Positions 11,983-24,242 of a DNA stretch of 64,000 nt are shown piece by piece (position 1 is the stretch's first letter; each line of letters opens with the position of its first letter). Below the pieces are notes generated by a model that had not been told where the DNA came from, did not search any database, and worked only from the letters and a program-made list of their open reading frames with translations. Origin of the DNA: Morella rubra (Eukaryota; Streptophyta; Magnoliopsida; Fagales; Myricaceae); assembly GCA_003952965.2 (NCBI GenBank), contig CM025849.1, forward strand, positions 15,117,064 through 15,181,063. The letters are read 5' to 3'. A program made the position numbers and the translations under genes.

Positions 11983-14095
11983 TATAAATAGCAGGACAAG
12001 GATTGCCAAATGAGAAGTTAAGGAAAAAGAAAGAAAGGAGAGGCGTCATGGGAGAGTAGAGAATGAGAGAAGAAAGGAAAATAGGAAGGACAGAAGAGAA
12101 AAATGTAAGTTTAGCTTTAGTGTAAAGTTTTCATTGGTATAACCTAAGCTTAGGCTTATGATGGATTTGTGTATTGTAGTTAATGAAAAAATCACTACAG
12201 CCAGTGCTCACAAAATAGGTAAGTGGACTGTACTGTTATTTCAAAACTAGCATTAATTATTGCTTTAAAAGAATTTTTTTTTTTTTGCTGACATGAACAG
12301 TGTATGAATAGTGAGATGAATAGTATATTTGACATGAATAGTATTTTTATTCTTGCACTTATTCCGCATGACATAAAGAATGAAATGATTTTATGAATTC
12401 TTTGTAACATGTTGCATAAATTTTTTAACCATGAAAACATGAATCATGAAACTATGTTTTTTGTTTTGCTTATAATCAAACTTCGACAATAGCCAATGGT
12501 GCTTGATAGGTATGGATGAGATACGTATACTCTATTATGCACAACGTATGTTCACAACTACTACACTTTGCTTTGTCTTGCATGAGCTACTGTATTTACA
12601 TGATTCACATGTTCACAAACTAATTACCTTGACTTATATTTTGGCTTAATTAATCTGTTAGTCTTTGTGGTTTAACTTTTTTTTTAATTAAGAATTTCAG
12701 TTTTAATTTTTCTTCTGAGAGTCCCTAGGGTTAACTACATGGACCATACCTAAAGCACATAGACATATTGTCATAACCCTCTATCCTATTGCCTAGGAGA
12801 GAAACCAAGCAACTAAAAAAGGGGAGAGGGCAACTAACCGCCCCCTTTAAATGCAAGGAAAAATTGGCATGGGTCCTCTCCCTAAATCAAGGAGAGAGGC
12901 GCAAGCTTTTGCTTTGCCTTCTGTGACTCTTAACTTTTATTTTCTAAACGTGAGAAACAAAATGCAGAGTGAGAGAGAGAGAGAGTTGAAAGCGCATGCA
13001 AAAAATATTAGACACGTGTCTCATAAACAGGAAAAAGTGAGTCATCGTCTGAGATGGAAAAAAAAAAAAAAAAAAAAAGAGAGATGAGAGATTGCATTAA
13101 ATGAATGTTGGCAACCCTCGACTATAAATAGCAAGAGAAGGATTGCTAAATGAGAAGTTAAAGAAAAAGAGAGAAAGGAGAGGCGTCAGGGGAGAGTAGA
13201 GATGGAGAGAAGAAAGGAAAATATGAAGGACGGAAGAGAAAAAGGTAAGTTTAGCTTTAGTGCAAAGTTTTGCTTGGTATATATCCTAAGCTTAGGCTTA
13301 TGATGGATTTGTGTATTGTAGTTAACGAGAAAAATCACTACTGCCAGTGCTCACAATAGGTAAGTGGACTGTATTGTTATTTCAAAACTTGCATGAATTA
13401 TTGCTTTCAAAGAAAATATTTTTTTTTGCTTACATGAATAGTGTATTACGTGAATAGTTTATTTGACATGAATAGTATTATTGGTCTTGCATTTATTTAG
13501 CATGACAAAAAGAATGAAATGATTTTATGAATTCTTAGTTACGTGTTGCATAAATTTTATAAGTATGAAAACATAAATCATGGCACTATGTTTTATGTTC
13601 TGCATATAATCAAACTTTGACAACAGCCAATGGCGCTTCATAGGTATGGATGAGATATGTATACTCTATTATGCACAACGTATGTTCACAACTACTACAC
13701 TTACCTTCGTCTTGCATGAGCTACAGTATTTACATGATTCACATGTTCGCAAACCTATTACCTTGAATTATATTTTGGCTTAATTAATCTATTAGTCATT
13801 GTGGTTTAACTTTTTTTTCAATAAAGTATTTCAGTTTTAATTCTTACTCGGAGAGTCCCTAAGGTTAACTACATGAACCAATACCTAAGGCACGTAGACA
13901 TATTGTCACAACCCTCTGTCCTATTGCCTAGGAGAGAAAGGAAGCAACTAAAAAGGGGGGCAACCAACCGTCCCATTTAAATGCGATGAAAAATTGGCAT
14001 GGCCACTCTCCCTAAATCAAGGAGAGAGGTGCATGCTTTTGCTTTGCCATTTGTGACTCTTGATTTTTATTTTCTCAACATAAGAAACAAAATGC

Positions 14096-14137
<42 letters not shown>

Positions 14138-17100
14138 CATGCAAAAAATTTAAGATGCGTGTCCCATTTACAGGAAAAACTAAGCAATCGTCTGAGATGA
14201 TAAAAAAAGAGATGAGAAATTTCATTAATTGCATGTTGGCTATCCTCAACTATAAGTAGCAGGAGAAGTATTTCGAACAAGAAGTTAAGGAAAAAGAAAG
14301 AAAGGAGAAGCATTAGGGGAGAGTAGAGAAGGAGAGAAGAAAGGAAAATAGGAAGGACGGAAGGAGAAAAATGTAAGTTTAGCTTTAGTGAAAAGTTTTG
14401 GTTGGTATTTCCAAACCTTAGGCTTACGAGGCATTTGTGTATTGTAGTTAATAATAAAATCACTACTGCCAGTGCTCCCGTAAGTGGACTGTCCTGTTAT
14501 TTCAAGACTAGCATGAATTATTGTGTTAAAAGAAAATATATATATTTTTTAATAACAAGAATAGTGACATGAATAGTATTCTTGTTCTTGCATTTATTTA
14601 GCATGACATAAAGAATGAAATGATTTTATGAATTCTCAGTTACATGTTGCATAAATTTTATAAGCATGAAAACATTAATCATGACACTAGGTTTTATTTT
14701 TTGCTTATAATCAAACTTCAACAACACCTAATGGTGCTTCATAGGTATGGATGAGATACGTATACTCTATTATGCACAACGTATGTTCACAACTACTACT
14801 CTTTACCTTCAACTTGTATGAGCTACTGTATTTACATGATTCACATGTTCACAAACTCATTACCTTGAATTATATTTCGACTTAATTAGTATGTTAGTCT
14901 TTGGGGTTTAAATTTTTTTTCAATTAAATATTTAAGTTTTAATTCTTCCTCTAAGAGTCCCTAGGGTTAACTACATGGACTATACCAAAGGCACGCAAAC
15001 ATATTGTCATAGCCCTCTATCCTATTGACTAGGAGAGAAAGCAAGCAACTAAAAAGGGGAGAAGGGGGTGAGGCAACCAACTGATACCGGGGTTAACTAG
15101 GGAAAGCGAACGACACCTCGAGAGCACCTCAGGAAGTGATAACCTGGGATAGATACACCTCGGGAGTAATGGGAACCTGGGATAGATAGATACCTAGGAA
15201 TGTAATGAGACGTCGGGATAATGTATGGGTATCTCGGGATGTTTGTGGGAACGTTGGGAAACACTCAGAATCACACTCTAACTCACACACTCAGATAGAT
15301 AAGCTCACCACCCAAGTAGAACACAAAGGGATACAGAAATCACCACCCAATGTAATCCAACACGAGATACAGAGCAAGAAATCGCCACCTATCAGAATCC
15401 ACCTGAAGGATAAGAGTTTGTAGAAGAAATCTTCTTCAAAGTAGCCTAAGGCTCAAGTTGTATAAACACTCAAAAATCTGTATTTTTCCACTACTAGATA
15501 AGGGTTTAAATAGTAAAGCTTGGAAACAACCCTCCAAGCATGAGTAAATGAGAAATACAACTTTCAAAATATTAATTGAGACTTAGGAAACATAAAAGAC
15601 TCTTAGGGAAATGAAAAGACATGTTGAAAATCTAAAAGAAAATAGCTAAAAATAGTAAACTCGTCCAAAATTCGCTTGACCTCGGAATTAGCTGCCAGCC
15701 TGACCTCCTTGGAGTAATTTAACCATAACTTCGTATAGAAAATTCCAAATTGTACGTCGTTTGATGTGTTGGAAACTAGACGCGTAGATCTTTCCAACAA
15801 GCCATAAATCGAATAGAAAACCTTCGTAAATCATTCCAGAATTTAATTTCAATCTCAACCTTTTGTGCTGACCACACCTGTGTCACCAACCGTCCAATTT
15901 AAATTCAAGAAAAAATTGGCATGGCCCCTCTCCCTAAATCAAGGCAGAGGCCCATCCTTTTGCTTTGCCTTTTGTGACTCTTGACTTTTATTTACTAAAC
16001 GTGAGATACAAAATGTAGAGTGAGAGAGAGGGAGTTGAAAACGCATGCAAAAAAATTTGGATGCGTGTCTCTTAAACAGGAAAAAGTGATTGATCGTCTA
16101 AGATGAAAAAAAAAAAAAAAGATGAGAGATTGCATTAAATACATGTTGGCAATCCTCAATTTTAAATAGCATGAGAGGGATTGCCAAATGAGAAGTTAAG
16201 GAAAAAGAAAGAAGGGAGAGGCGTTAGGGGAGAGTAGAGAAGGAGAGAAGAAAGGAAAATAGGAAGGATGGCAGAGAAAAAGGAATGTTTAGCTTTAGTG
16301 CAAAGTTTTGGTTGGAATTTCCTAAGCTTAGGCTTATGATGTATTTTTGTATTGTAGTTAATGAGAAAATCACTTCTACCTGTGCTCACAGATCAAGTAA
16401 GTGGACTGTACTATTATTTCAAAACTAGCGTGAATTATTGTTTTAAAAGAAAATATATAATTTTTCTTGTTGACACGAATAGTGTATGAAAGTGACATGA
16501 ATAGTTTATTTGACGTGAATAGTATTATTATTCTTGCATTTATTTAGCATGATAGAAATCATGAAATGATTTTATGAAGTCTTAGTTACATATTGCAAAA
16601 ATTTTATAAGCATGAAAAGATTAATCATGACACTTTGTTTTGTATTTTGCTTATAAACAAACTTCAACAATAGCCAATGGTGCTTCATAGGTATGGATGA
16701 GATACGTATACTCTTTTATGCACAGCGTATGTTCACAACTACTACACTTACCTTTGTCATGCTTGAGTTCTTGTATTTACATGATTCACATGTTCACAAA
16801 CCCATTACCTTGAATTATATTTTGGCTTAATTAATCTGTTAGTCTTTGTGGTTTAACTTTTTTTTTAATTAAGTATTTCTGTTTTAATTCTTCCTTTGAG
16901 AGTCCCTAGGGTTAACTACATAGACCATACCACAGGCACATAGACATATTGTCATAGCTCTCTATCCTATTGCCTAGGAGAGAAAGCATGCAATTAAAAG
17001 GGGGGGGCAACCAACAGTCCCTTTAAATGCAAGAAAAAATTGGCATGGCCCCTCTCCCTAAATCAAGGAGAGAGGTGCATGCTTTTGCTTCACCTTTTGT

Positions 17101-18254
17101 GACTCTTGACTTTTATATTCTAAATGTGAGAAACAAAATGCATAGTAGGAGTGAGAGAGTTGAAAGCGTGTGCAAAAAATTTAAGACGCGTGTCTCATAA
17201 ACAGAAAAAAGTAAGCGATCGTCTGAGATGAAAATAAAAAAAGAGAGGAGAGATTGCATTAAATGCGTGTTGGCAATCTTCGACTATAAATAGTAGGAGA
17301 TGGATTGCCGAAGGAGAAGTAAAGGAAAAATAAAGAAATGGGAGGCGTTGGGCAAGTGTATAGAATGAGAGAAGAAAGGAAAATAGGAAGGACGGAAGAG
17401 AAAAAGGTAAATTTAGCTTTAGTGCAAAGTTTTGGTTGGTATCTCCTAAGCTTAGGCTTATGATGGATTTTTGTATTGTAGTTAATTAGAAAATCACTAC
17501 TGTCAATGCTCACAGATCAGGTAGGTGGATTGTACTGTTATTTCAAAACTAGCAAGAATTATTGTTTTAAATGGAAATATATATATCTTTTTTATTGACA
17601 TGAATAGTGACATGAAAAGTATTTTTGACGTGAATAGTATATTTGACATGAATAGTGTTCTTGTTCTTGCATTTATTTAGCATGACATAAAGAATGAAAT
17701 GATTTTATGAAGTCTTAGTTACATATTGCAAAAATTTTATAAGCATGAAAAGATGAATCCTGACACTTTGTTTTGTGTTTTGTTTATAATCAAACTTCAA
17801 CAATAGCCAATGGTGCTTCATAGGTATGGATGAGATACGTATACTCTATTATGCACAACGTATGTTCACAACTACTACTCCTCCCTTCGCCTTGCATGAG
17901 CTACTGTATTTACATGACTCACATGTTCACAAACCCATTACCTTGAATTAATCTGTTAGTCTTTGTGGTTTAATTTTTTTTTCAATTAAGTATTTCATTT
18001 TTAATTCTTCCTTTGAGAGTCCCTAGGATTAACTACATGGACCATACCTGAGGCACGTAGACATATTGTCATAGCCATCTATTCTATTGCCTAGGAGAGA
18101 AAGCAACTAAAAAGGGGGGGCAACCAACCTTCCCCTTTAAATGCAAGGAAAAATTGACATGGCCCCCTCTCTAAATCAAGGTGAGAGACGCATGCTTTTG
18201 CTTTGCCTTTTGTGACTCTTGACTTTTATTTTCTAAACATGAGAAACAAAATGC

Positions 18255-18285
<31 letters not shown>

Positions 18286-21200
18286 TTGAAAGCACATGCA
18301 AAAAATTTATGACGCCCGTCTCATAAATTGGAAAAAAGAGCGATCGTCTAAGATGGAAAAAAAGAGAGATGAGAGATTGCATTAAATGCATGTTTGCAAT
18401 CCTCAACTATAAATAGCAAGAGAAGTATTGTCAAATGGGAAGTTAAGAAAAAGAAAGAAAGGAGAGGCGTTAGGGGAGATTAGAGAAGGAGAGAAGAAAG
18501 GAAAATAGGAAGGATAGAAGAGAAAATTGTATGTTTAGCTTTAGTGCAAAATTTTGGTTGGAATTTGCTAAGCTTAGGCTTATGATACATTTTTGTATTG
18601 TAGTTAATGAGAAAATCAATGCTGCTAGTGCTCACAGATCAGGTAAGTGGACTGTACTGTTATTTCAAAACTAGCATCAATTATTGTTTTAAAAGAAAAA
18701 AAAAATTTTGCCTGACAAGAATGTATACAAATAGTGACATAAATATTATTTTTGACATGAATAGTATTCTTGTTATTGCACTTATTTAGCATGACATAAA
18801 GAATGAAATAATTTTATGAAGTCTTAGTTACATATTGCTAAAATTTTATAAGCATGAAAAGATGAATCATGGCACTTTGTTTTATGTTTTGCTTATAATC
18901 AAACTTCAACAATAGCCAATGGTGCTTCATAGGTATGGATGAGATACGTATACTCTATTATGCACAACGTATGTTCACAACTACTACTCCTATCTTTGCC
19001 TTGCATGAGCTACTGTATTTACATGATTCACATGTTCACAAACCCATTACCTTGAATTATACTTTCGCTTAATTAATCTGTTAGTCTTTGTGGTTTAAAT
19101 TTTTTTTCAATCAAGTATTTTAATTTTAATTCTTCCTTTGAGAGTCCCTAGGATTAACTACATGAACCATACCTGAGGCACGTAGACATATTGTCATAGC
19201 CCTCTATTATATTGCCTAGGAGAGAGAGCAAGCTACTAAAAAGGGGAGGCAACCAACCGTCCCCTTTAAATGCAAGGAAAAATTGGCATGGCCCCCTCTC
19301 TAAATCAAGGTGAGAGATGCATGCTTTTTACTTTGCCTTTTGTGACTCTTGACTTTCATTTTCTAAACGTGAGAAAGAAAATACAAAGTGAGAGAGAAAG
19401 AGAGTTGAAAGCACATGCAAAAAATTTATGACGCGCGTCTCATAAATTGGAAAAAGCAACGATCGTCTGAGATGTAAAAAAAAAAAAGATGAGAGATTGC
19501 ATTAAATGTATGTTGGCAATCCTCAACTATAAATAGCAGGAGAAGATTGCCGAATGATAAATTAAGAAAAAGAAAGAAAGGAGAGGCGCTAAGGGAGAGT
19601 AGAGAAGGAGAGAAGAAAGGTAAATAGGAAGGACGGAAGAGAAAATGGTATGTTTAGCTTTAGCCGAAAGTTTTGGTTGGAATTTGCTAAGCTTAGGCTT
19701 ATGATGCATTTTTGTATTGTAGTTAATGAGAAAATCGCTGCTGCCAGTGCTCACGGATCAGGTAAGTGGACTGCACTGTTATTTCAAAACTAGCATCAAT
19801 TACTTTTTTTAAAGAAAATATTTTTTTTTTGCTGACAAGAATAGTGTGTGAATAGTGACATGAATATTATTTTTGACGTGAATAGTTTATTTGACATGAA
19901 TAGTATTCTTGTTCTTGCATTTTTTTAGCATGGCACAAAGAATGAAATAATTTTATAAAGTCTTAGTTACATATTGCAAAAACTTTATAAGCATGAAAGG
20001 ATGAATCATGACACTTTGTTTTATATTTTGCTTATAATCAAACTTCAACAATAGCCAGTGGTGCTTCATAGGTATGGATGAAATACGTATACTCTATTAT
20101 GCTCAACGTATGTTCACAACTATTACACTTACTTTCGCCTTGCATGAGCTACTGTATTTACAAAATTCACATGTTCACAAACCCATTACCTTGAATTATA
20201 TTCTCGCTTAATTAATCTGTTAGTCTTTGTGGTTTAACTTTTTTTTTCAATTAGGTATTTCAATTTTAATTCTTCCTTTGAGAGTCCCTAGGATTAACTA
20301 CAGGCTACATACCTAATGTACGTAGACATATTGTCATAGCCCTCTATTCTATTGCCTAGGAGAGAAAGCAAGCAACTAAAAGGGGGGGGGGGGGGGGGCA
20401 ACCAACCTTCCCCTTTAATTGCAAGGAAAGATTGGCATGGCCGCCTCTCTAAATCAAGGTGAGAGACCCATGCTTTTTACTTTGCCTTTTGTGACTCTTG
20501 ACTTTTATTTTCTAAACGGGAGAAACAAAATGCAAAGTGAGAGAGAAAGAAAGTTGAAAGCACATGCAAAAAATTTATGACGCGCGTCTCATAAATTGGA
20601 AAAAGGAGCGATCGTCTGAGATGAAAAAAAAAAAAAAAAAAAAGAGATATGAGAGATTGCATTAAATGCATGTTGGCAATCCTCAACTATAAATAGCAGG
20701 AGAAGTATTGTCGAATGAGAATTAAGAAAAAGAAAGAAAGGAGAGGCGCTAGGGGAGAGTAGAGAAGGAGAGAAGAAAGGTAAATAGGAAGGACGGAAGA
20801 GAAAATGGTATGTTTAGTTTTAATGGAAAGTTTTGGTTGGCATTTTTGTATTGTAGTTAATGAAAAAATCACTGCTACCAGTGCTCACGGATCAGGTAAG
20901 TGAACTGTACTGTTATTTCAAAACTAGCATCAATTATTGTTTTAAAAGAAAATATTTATTTTTTGGCTGACAAGAATAATGTATGAATGGTGACATGAAT
21001 ATTATTTTTGGCATGAATAGTATTCTTGTTCTTGCATTTATTTAGCATGACATAAAGAGTGAAATGATTTTATTAATTCTTAATTACATTTTGCATAAAT
21101 TTTATAAGCATGAAAAGATGAATCATGACACTTTGTTTTATGTTTTGCTAATACTCAAAACTTCAACAATAGCCAATGGTGCTTCATAGTTATGGATGAG

Positions 21201-21789
21201 ATACGTATACTCTATTATGCACAACGTATGTTCACAATTACTACACTTACCTTCATCTTGCTTGAGCTACTGTATTTACATGATTCACATGTTCACAAAC
21301 CCATTACCTTGAATTATATTTTCAGTAATCTGTTTGTCTTTGTGGTTTAACTTTTTTTTCAATTAAGTATTTCAGTTTTAATTCTTCCTCTGAGAGTCCC
21401 TAGGGTTAACTCTATGGACCATACCTAAGACAAGTAGACATATTGTCATAGCCCTCTATCCTGTTGCCTAGGAGAGAAAGCAAGTAACTAAAAAGGGGGG
21501 AGGGCAGCCAACCATCCCCTTTAAATGCAAGGAAAAATTGGCATGGTCCCTCTCCCTAAATCAAGGAGAGAGGCGCATGCTTTTTTTTTGCCTTTTGTTA
21601 CTCTTGACTTTTGGTTTCTAACGTGAGAAACCAAACTCAGAGAGAGAGAGAGAGAGAGTTGAAAGAGAATGTAAAAAATTTAAGACTCGTGTCTCACGAA
21701 CAAGAAAAAGTGAGCGATCGTCTGAGATGAAAAAAAAAAGAGATGAGAAATTGCATTAAATGCATGTTGGAAATCCTCGACTATAAATA
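11983..21789 (+). promoter_or_regulatory. TATA-like boxes repeated in seven of nine array units
   Basis: TATAAATA occurs at 11983, 13123, 17285, 18408, 19528, 20688 and 21782, always inside (A/G)ACTATAAATA about 30-60 bases before a purine-rich leader. In the third and fourth units the box is mutated (TATAAGTA near 14251, TTTTAAATA near 16160). The position fits the U3/R promoter of an LTR. Transcription is inferred, not shown. Confidence 0.5.
15082..15885 (-). mobile_element. 804-bp solo LTR inside the fourth array unit
   Basis: The element runs from TGATACCGGGG to CACCTGTGTCA and is flanked by a perfect 5-bp duplication, CCAAC, at 15077-15081 and 15886-15890. The other units have a single CCAAC in the phrase GGCAACCAACCGTCC, so they provide empty sites. 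A TATTTAAA-type box read on the - strand (about 15505) suggests the LTR faces left. It contains short CCTGGGATAGATA and CTCGGGA repeats near 15140-15240. No internal region remains. Confidence 0.9.
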
Positions 21790-23228
21790 ACAGGAGAAGG
21801 ATTGCTGAATGAGAAGTTAAGGAAAAAGAAAGAAAGGGGAGGCGTTAGGCATGAGTAGAGAAGTAGAGAAGAAAGGTAAATTGGAAGGACGGAAGAGAAA
21901 AAGGTAAGTTTAGCTTTAGTGCAAAGTTTTTGTTAGTATTTCCTAAGCTTAGGCTTATGATGGATTTGTGTATTGTAGTTAATGAGAAAATCACTACTAT
22001 TAGTGCTCAAAGATCTAGTAAGTGGAAAGTACTATTATTTCAAAACTAGCATGAATTATTGTTTTAAAAGGAAATATATATCTTTTTTGCTAACATGAAT
22101 AGTGACTTGAATAGTGACATGAATAGTATTTTTACGTGAACAGTATATTTGACATGAATAGGATTCTTATTCTTGCATTTATTTAGCATGACATAGAGAA
22201 TGAAATGATTTTATGAATTCTTAGTTACATGTTGCATAAATTTTGTAAGCATGAAAAGATGAATCATGACACTATGTTTTATGTTTTGCTTATAATCATA
22301 TGGCTAATGCATTTGGGTAGTTGCAAAAGTAATTGTAATATTTGCGGAAAGTACAAATACATGTTTGATTGAGTAGTGTTGACAAAAGAAAAATATGTAT
22401 ATTTGATGCGATTGATGTATTTTGAGATCCCGATAGTATTGTTGAATTGACGAAAATACAAGAGGGTCGGTACCGTACCATGTGATGATATGAAATAGCC
22501 TTGGCACGGGGTAAGCCGGCTAGGCAAATTATTGTCCCAACGAAAGGGGGTGAATGGGACAGGTCTCAATGAAAGGGGTGAACAAGACAAGTTCCTACAA
22601 AAGGGGTGAACAGAACGATTAACCCTATCTCTAGGGGTGAAACAGGGTACACATGGTCTACAGTCGGGGATATTAAATTATGAGAAGTATAAGTTTATTT
22701 TTCTAAAATAACATAATTTTCTAAAGTAATTTTGTTGATCTAAAGGTGTGTGCCTACAGTTAAATGATTACTTATTAAATTTTGTCATTAATTTGTTAAA
22801 AGTCACATTACACACACGCATCAGTGCATGTCCTATTGGCTTACTTTGTTTCAAAACTCTCCCATTTTAAATATCCATTCCAAATAGCCAAGTGATAGAT
22901 CACACAATGACCGATGATGTGTAAACTCAAGACCAAGTCCGAGAGTAGAATAAGGATAAATGGAGAATGATACACATTAGGCTTTATTATGATAATTATT
23001 GTGTAAGAATTTTATTATAATCAAGTACAGTTAAACTCTGGTTTGTATTAAATGATAATTATGACTATGATCTTTATGGATGATGATTTTAGATTCCGGT
23101 GCCTAGTTGGGTTGTTATTATTTAGTTGAAGTTATACCCGACTACCTTCCGAAGAAAAAAAAAAAAACTACTCTGTTTGACTGTAGTCGTGCCCTCATTC
23201 AAGGGATTATGGAATTAGGGGCGTGACA
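21444..23228 (+). mobile_element. Solo LTR (probably Ty3/gypsy type) whose left part seeded the tandem array
   Basis: The element begins TGTCATAGCCCTC and ends GGGGCGTGACA, giving TGTCA/TGACA ends, and is flanked by CATAT at 21439-21443 and 23229-23233. Length is 1,785 bp. Its first ~855 bp (to 22298) is present in all nine array units together with ~285 bp of left flank; the remaining ~930 bp is single copy. Features in order: TATA box 21782, splice-donor-like GGTAAGT near 21903, an exon-like segment after TTGTAG near 21980, the 15-mer GGTCGGTACCGTACC at 22465-22479, and four short repeats around AAAGGGGTGAACA (22540-22640). The 15-mer and overall layout recur in the larger LTRs at 52984-57618 and 58569-63196. 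Family assignment rests on the terminal sequence and is tentative. Confidence 0.75.
22540..22640 (+). repeat. Short degenerate tandem repeats within the LTR
   Basis: Four imperfect copies of a ~30-bp motif around GAAAGGGGTGAACAAGAC follow the conserved 15-mer. A different short repeat occupies the same relative place in the 4.6-kb LTRs. Confidence 0.7.
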
Positions 23229-23233
23229 CATAT

Positions 23234-24104
23234 TTGACAAACAAAAAATGTGTCTCTATTAAGCGATTTGGACTATGCGAATCCATATTGTCGAGTTATA
23301 ATTAGTTGTAACATAATTTCCGTTAACTATGTGGGCATTTTTCATCAATCGCAACTCTAGAATTGGATGGAAGGATCTTTTCAAGACAATTAGTTAACTT
23401 TAAGGACTCTCAAGAGAAGATTTAAAATCTGAGTAAAAAAAAAAAGAAGTTAAACCATGTGGGGCTATCATCGTCTACATCATTACATCATTAGTGCTTC
23501 CTATTATTTTTTTTTTTTTTAATCTGCTTCCTATTAGATTGTGATTCTACGCATTCTTGTTCTCCACGGCGTCACTCTGCCTATTCTTGCTATCAACGAT
23601 CAAATGACCAATTCTCCATCTTTCCCATTAGTTTGGGCACTTGTACCAAAGCTGTAGCCACACTTCTTTTTGCCCTGAACACCACCACTTATTCTTGCCT
23701 TCTCTGTTTTTATGATTCAAACATTGACGTTGTCTGCATCTTGTCGTGTGCTTCTTTTGGGTACATATTTTTTTTTTATTATTATCAAATGATAAATATA
23801 CTTTTCACTATTTAATTATGATGTTCTCAATACTTTACACACTAACTATTATTTTAATCATATTATAGTAATTAATTATTGATTTCAGATATTTTGCACT
23901 CTTCGTTAAAATTTTTGGTCAATTTGAACAAAAAATAATTTTTTAGCTCGCGAAATGACAGTTTTATCCCCATAATTTTTTTTTATGAAAGTGACCAAAG
24001 GTAAAATCATAATTTTAGATGCCAAAAAAAATCAATTTCCGTTAAAATATGTGTAAAGTTTACAAAATCAATATATGATTGGTACAATATGACAAAAATT
24101 ATAC
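23234..24104. other. Intergenic, no gene seen
   Basis: AT-rich sequence with poly-T runs near 23510 and 23770. A stretch at 23880-24060 contains GTTAAAATTTTTGGTCAATTT-like words reminiscent of MITE ends, but no paired terminus or target duplication was found. Confidence 0.4.
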
Positions 24105-24113
24105 TACGTAGTG

Positions 24114-24242
24114 TGCAAAATATCAAGAACCTCATAGTTGGAAAATACAAAGTGTCTGAAATCAATATCAGTAAGTATAAGGTAACAAAAATAATAGTTT
24201 TGGGTGTAAAATATCAAGAACCTCATAACTGGAAAATACAAA
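24114..24242 (+). repeat. Imperfect direct repeat, period 91 bp
   Basis: ATATCAAGAACCTCATA and its surroundings occur at 24114-24151 and 24205-24242, with two or three differences over 38 bases. Weaker similarity extends upstream of each copy. Confidence 0.8.

Larger units (their letters stand above)
11359..22298 (+). repeat. Tandem array, nine copies of a ~1.1-kb unit
   Basis: Units start at AAACTTC near 11359, 12478, 13612, 14713, 16659, 17792, 18901, 20040 and 21157. Their lengths are 1.10-1.14 kb, except the fourth, which is enlarged by a solo LTR. Each unit has the same order: a landmark with GGTATGGATGAGATACGTA, the word CATAT followed by TGTCATAGCCCTC, a GA microsatellite, a TATAAATA box, a long purine-rich stretch, GGTAAGT, a pyrimidine-poor stretch ending TTGTAG, a short exon-like segment and GTAAGTGG, then (ATGAATAGT)-type short repeats. 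The last unit breaks off at 22298 and runs into unique sequence. Open frames in the units are short, differ between copies and are not conserved as proteins. Confidence 0.95.

Noticed and set aside
14017-14463. 148-codon - strand frame and similar frames in the array
   Set aside because: Leu/Ser runs come from the GA microsatellite; the frame is broken in other units, so there is no protein conservation.
11359-22298. CRISPR-like or centromeric satellite array
   Set aside because: Unit length of ~1.1 kb, the LTR junction content and the eukaryotic context rule out CRISPR; nine copies ending in unique LTR sequence does not fit a centromeric satellite.
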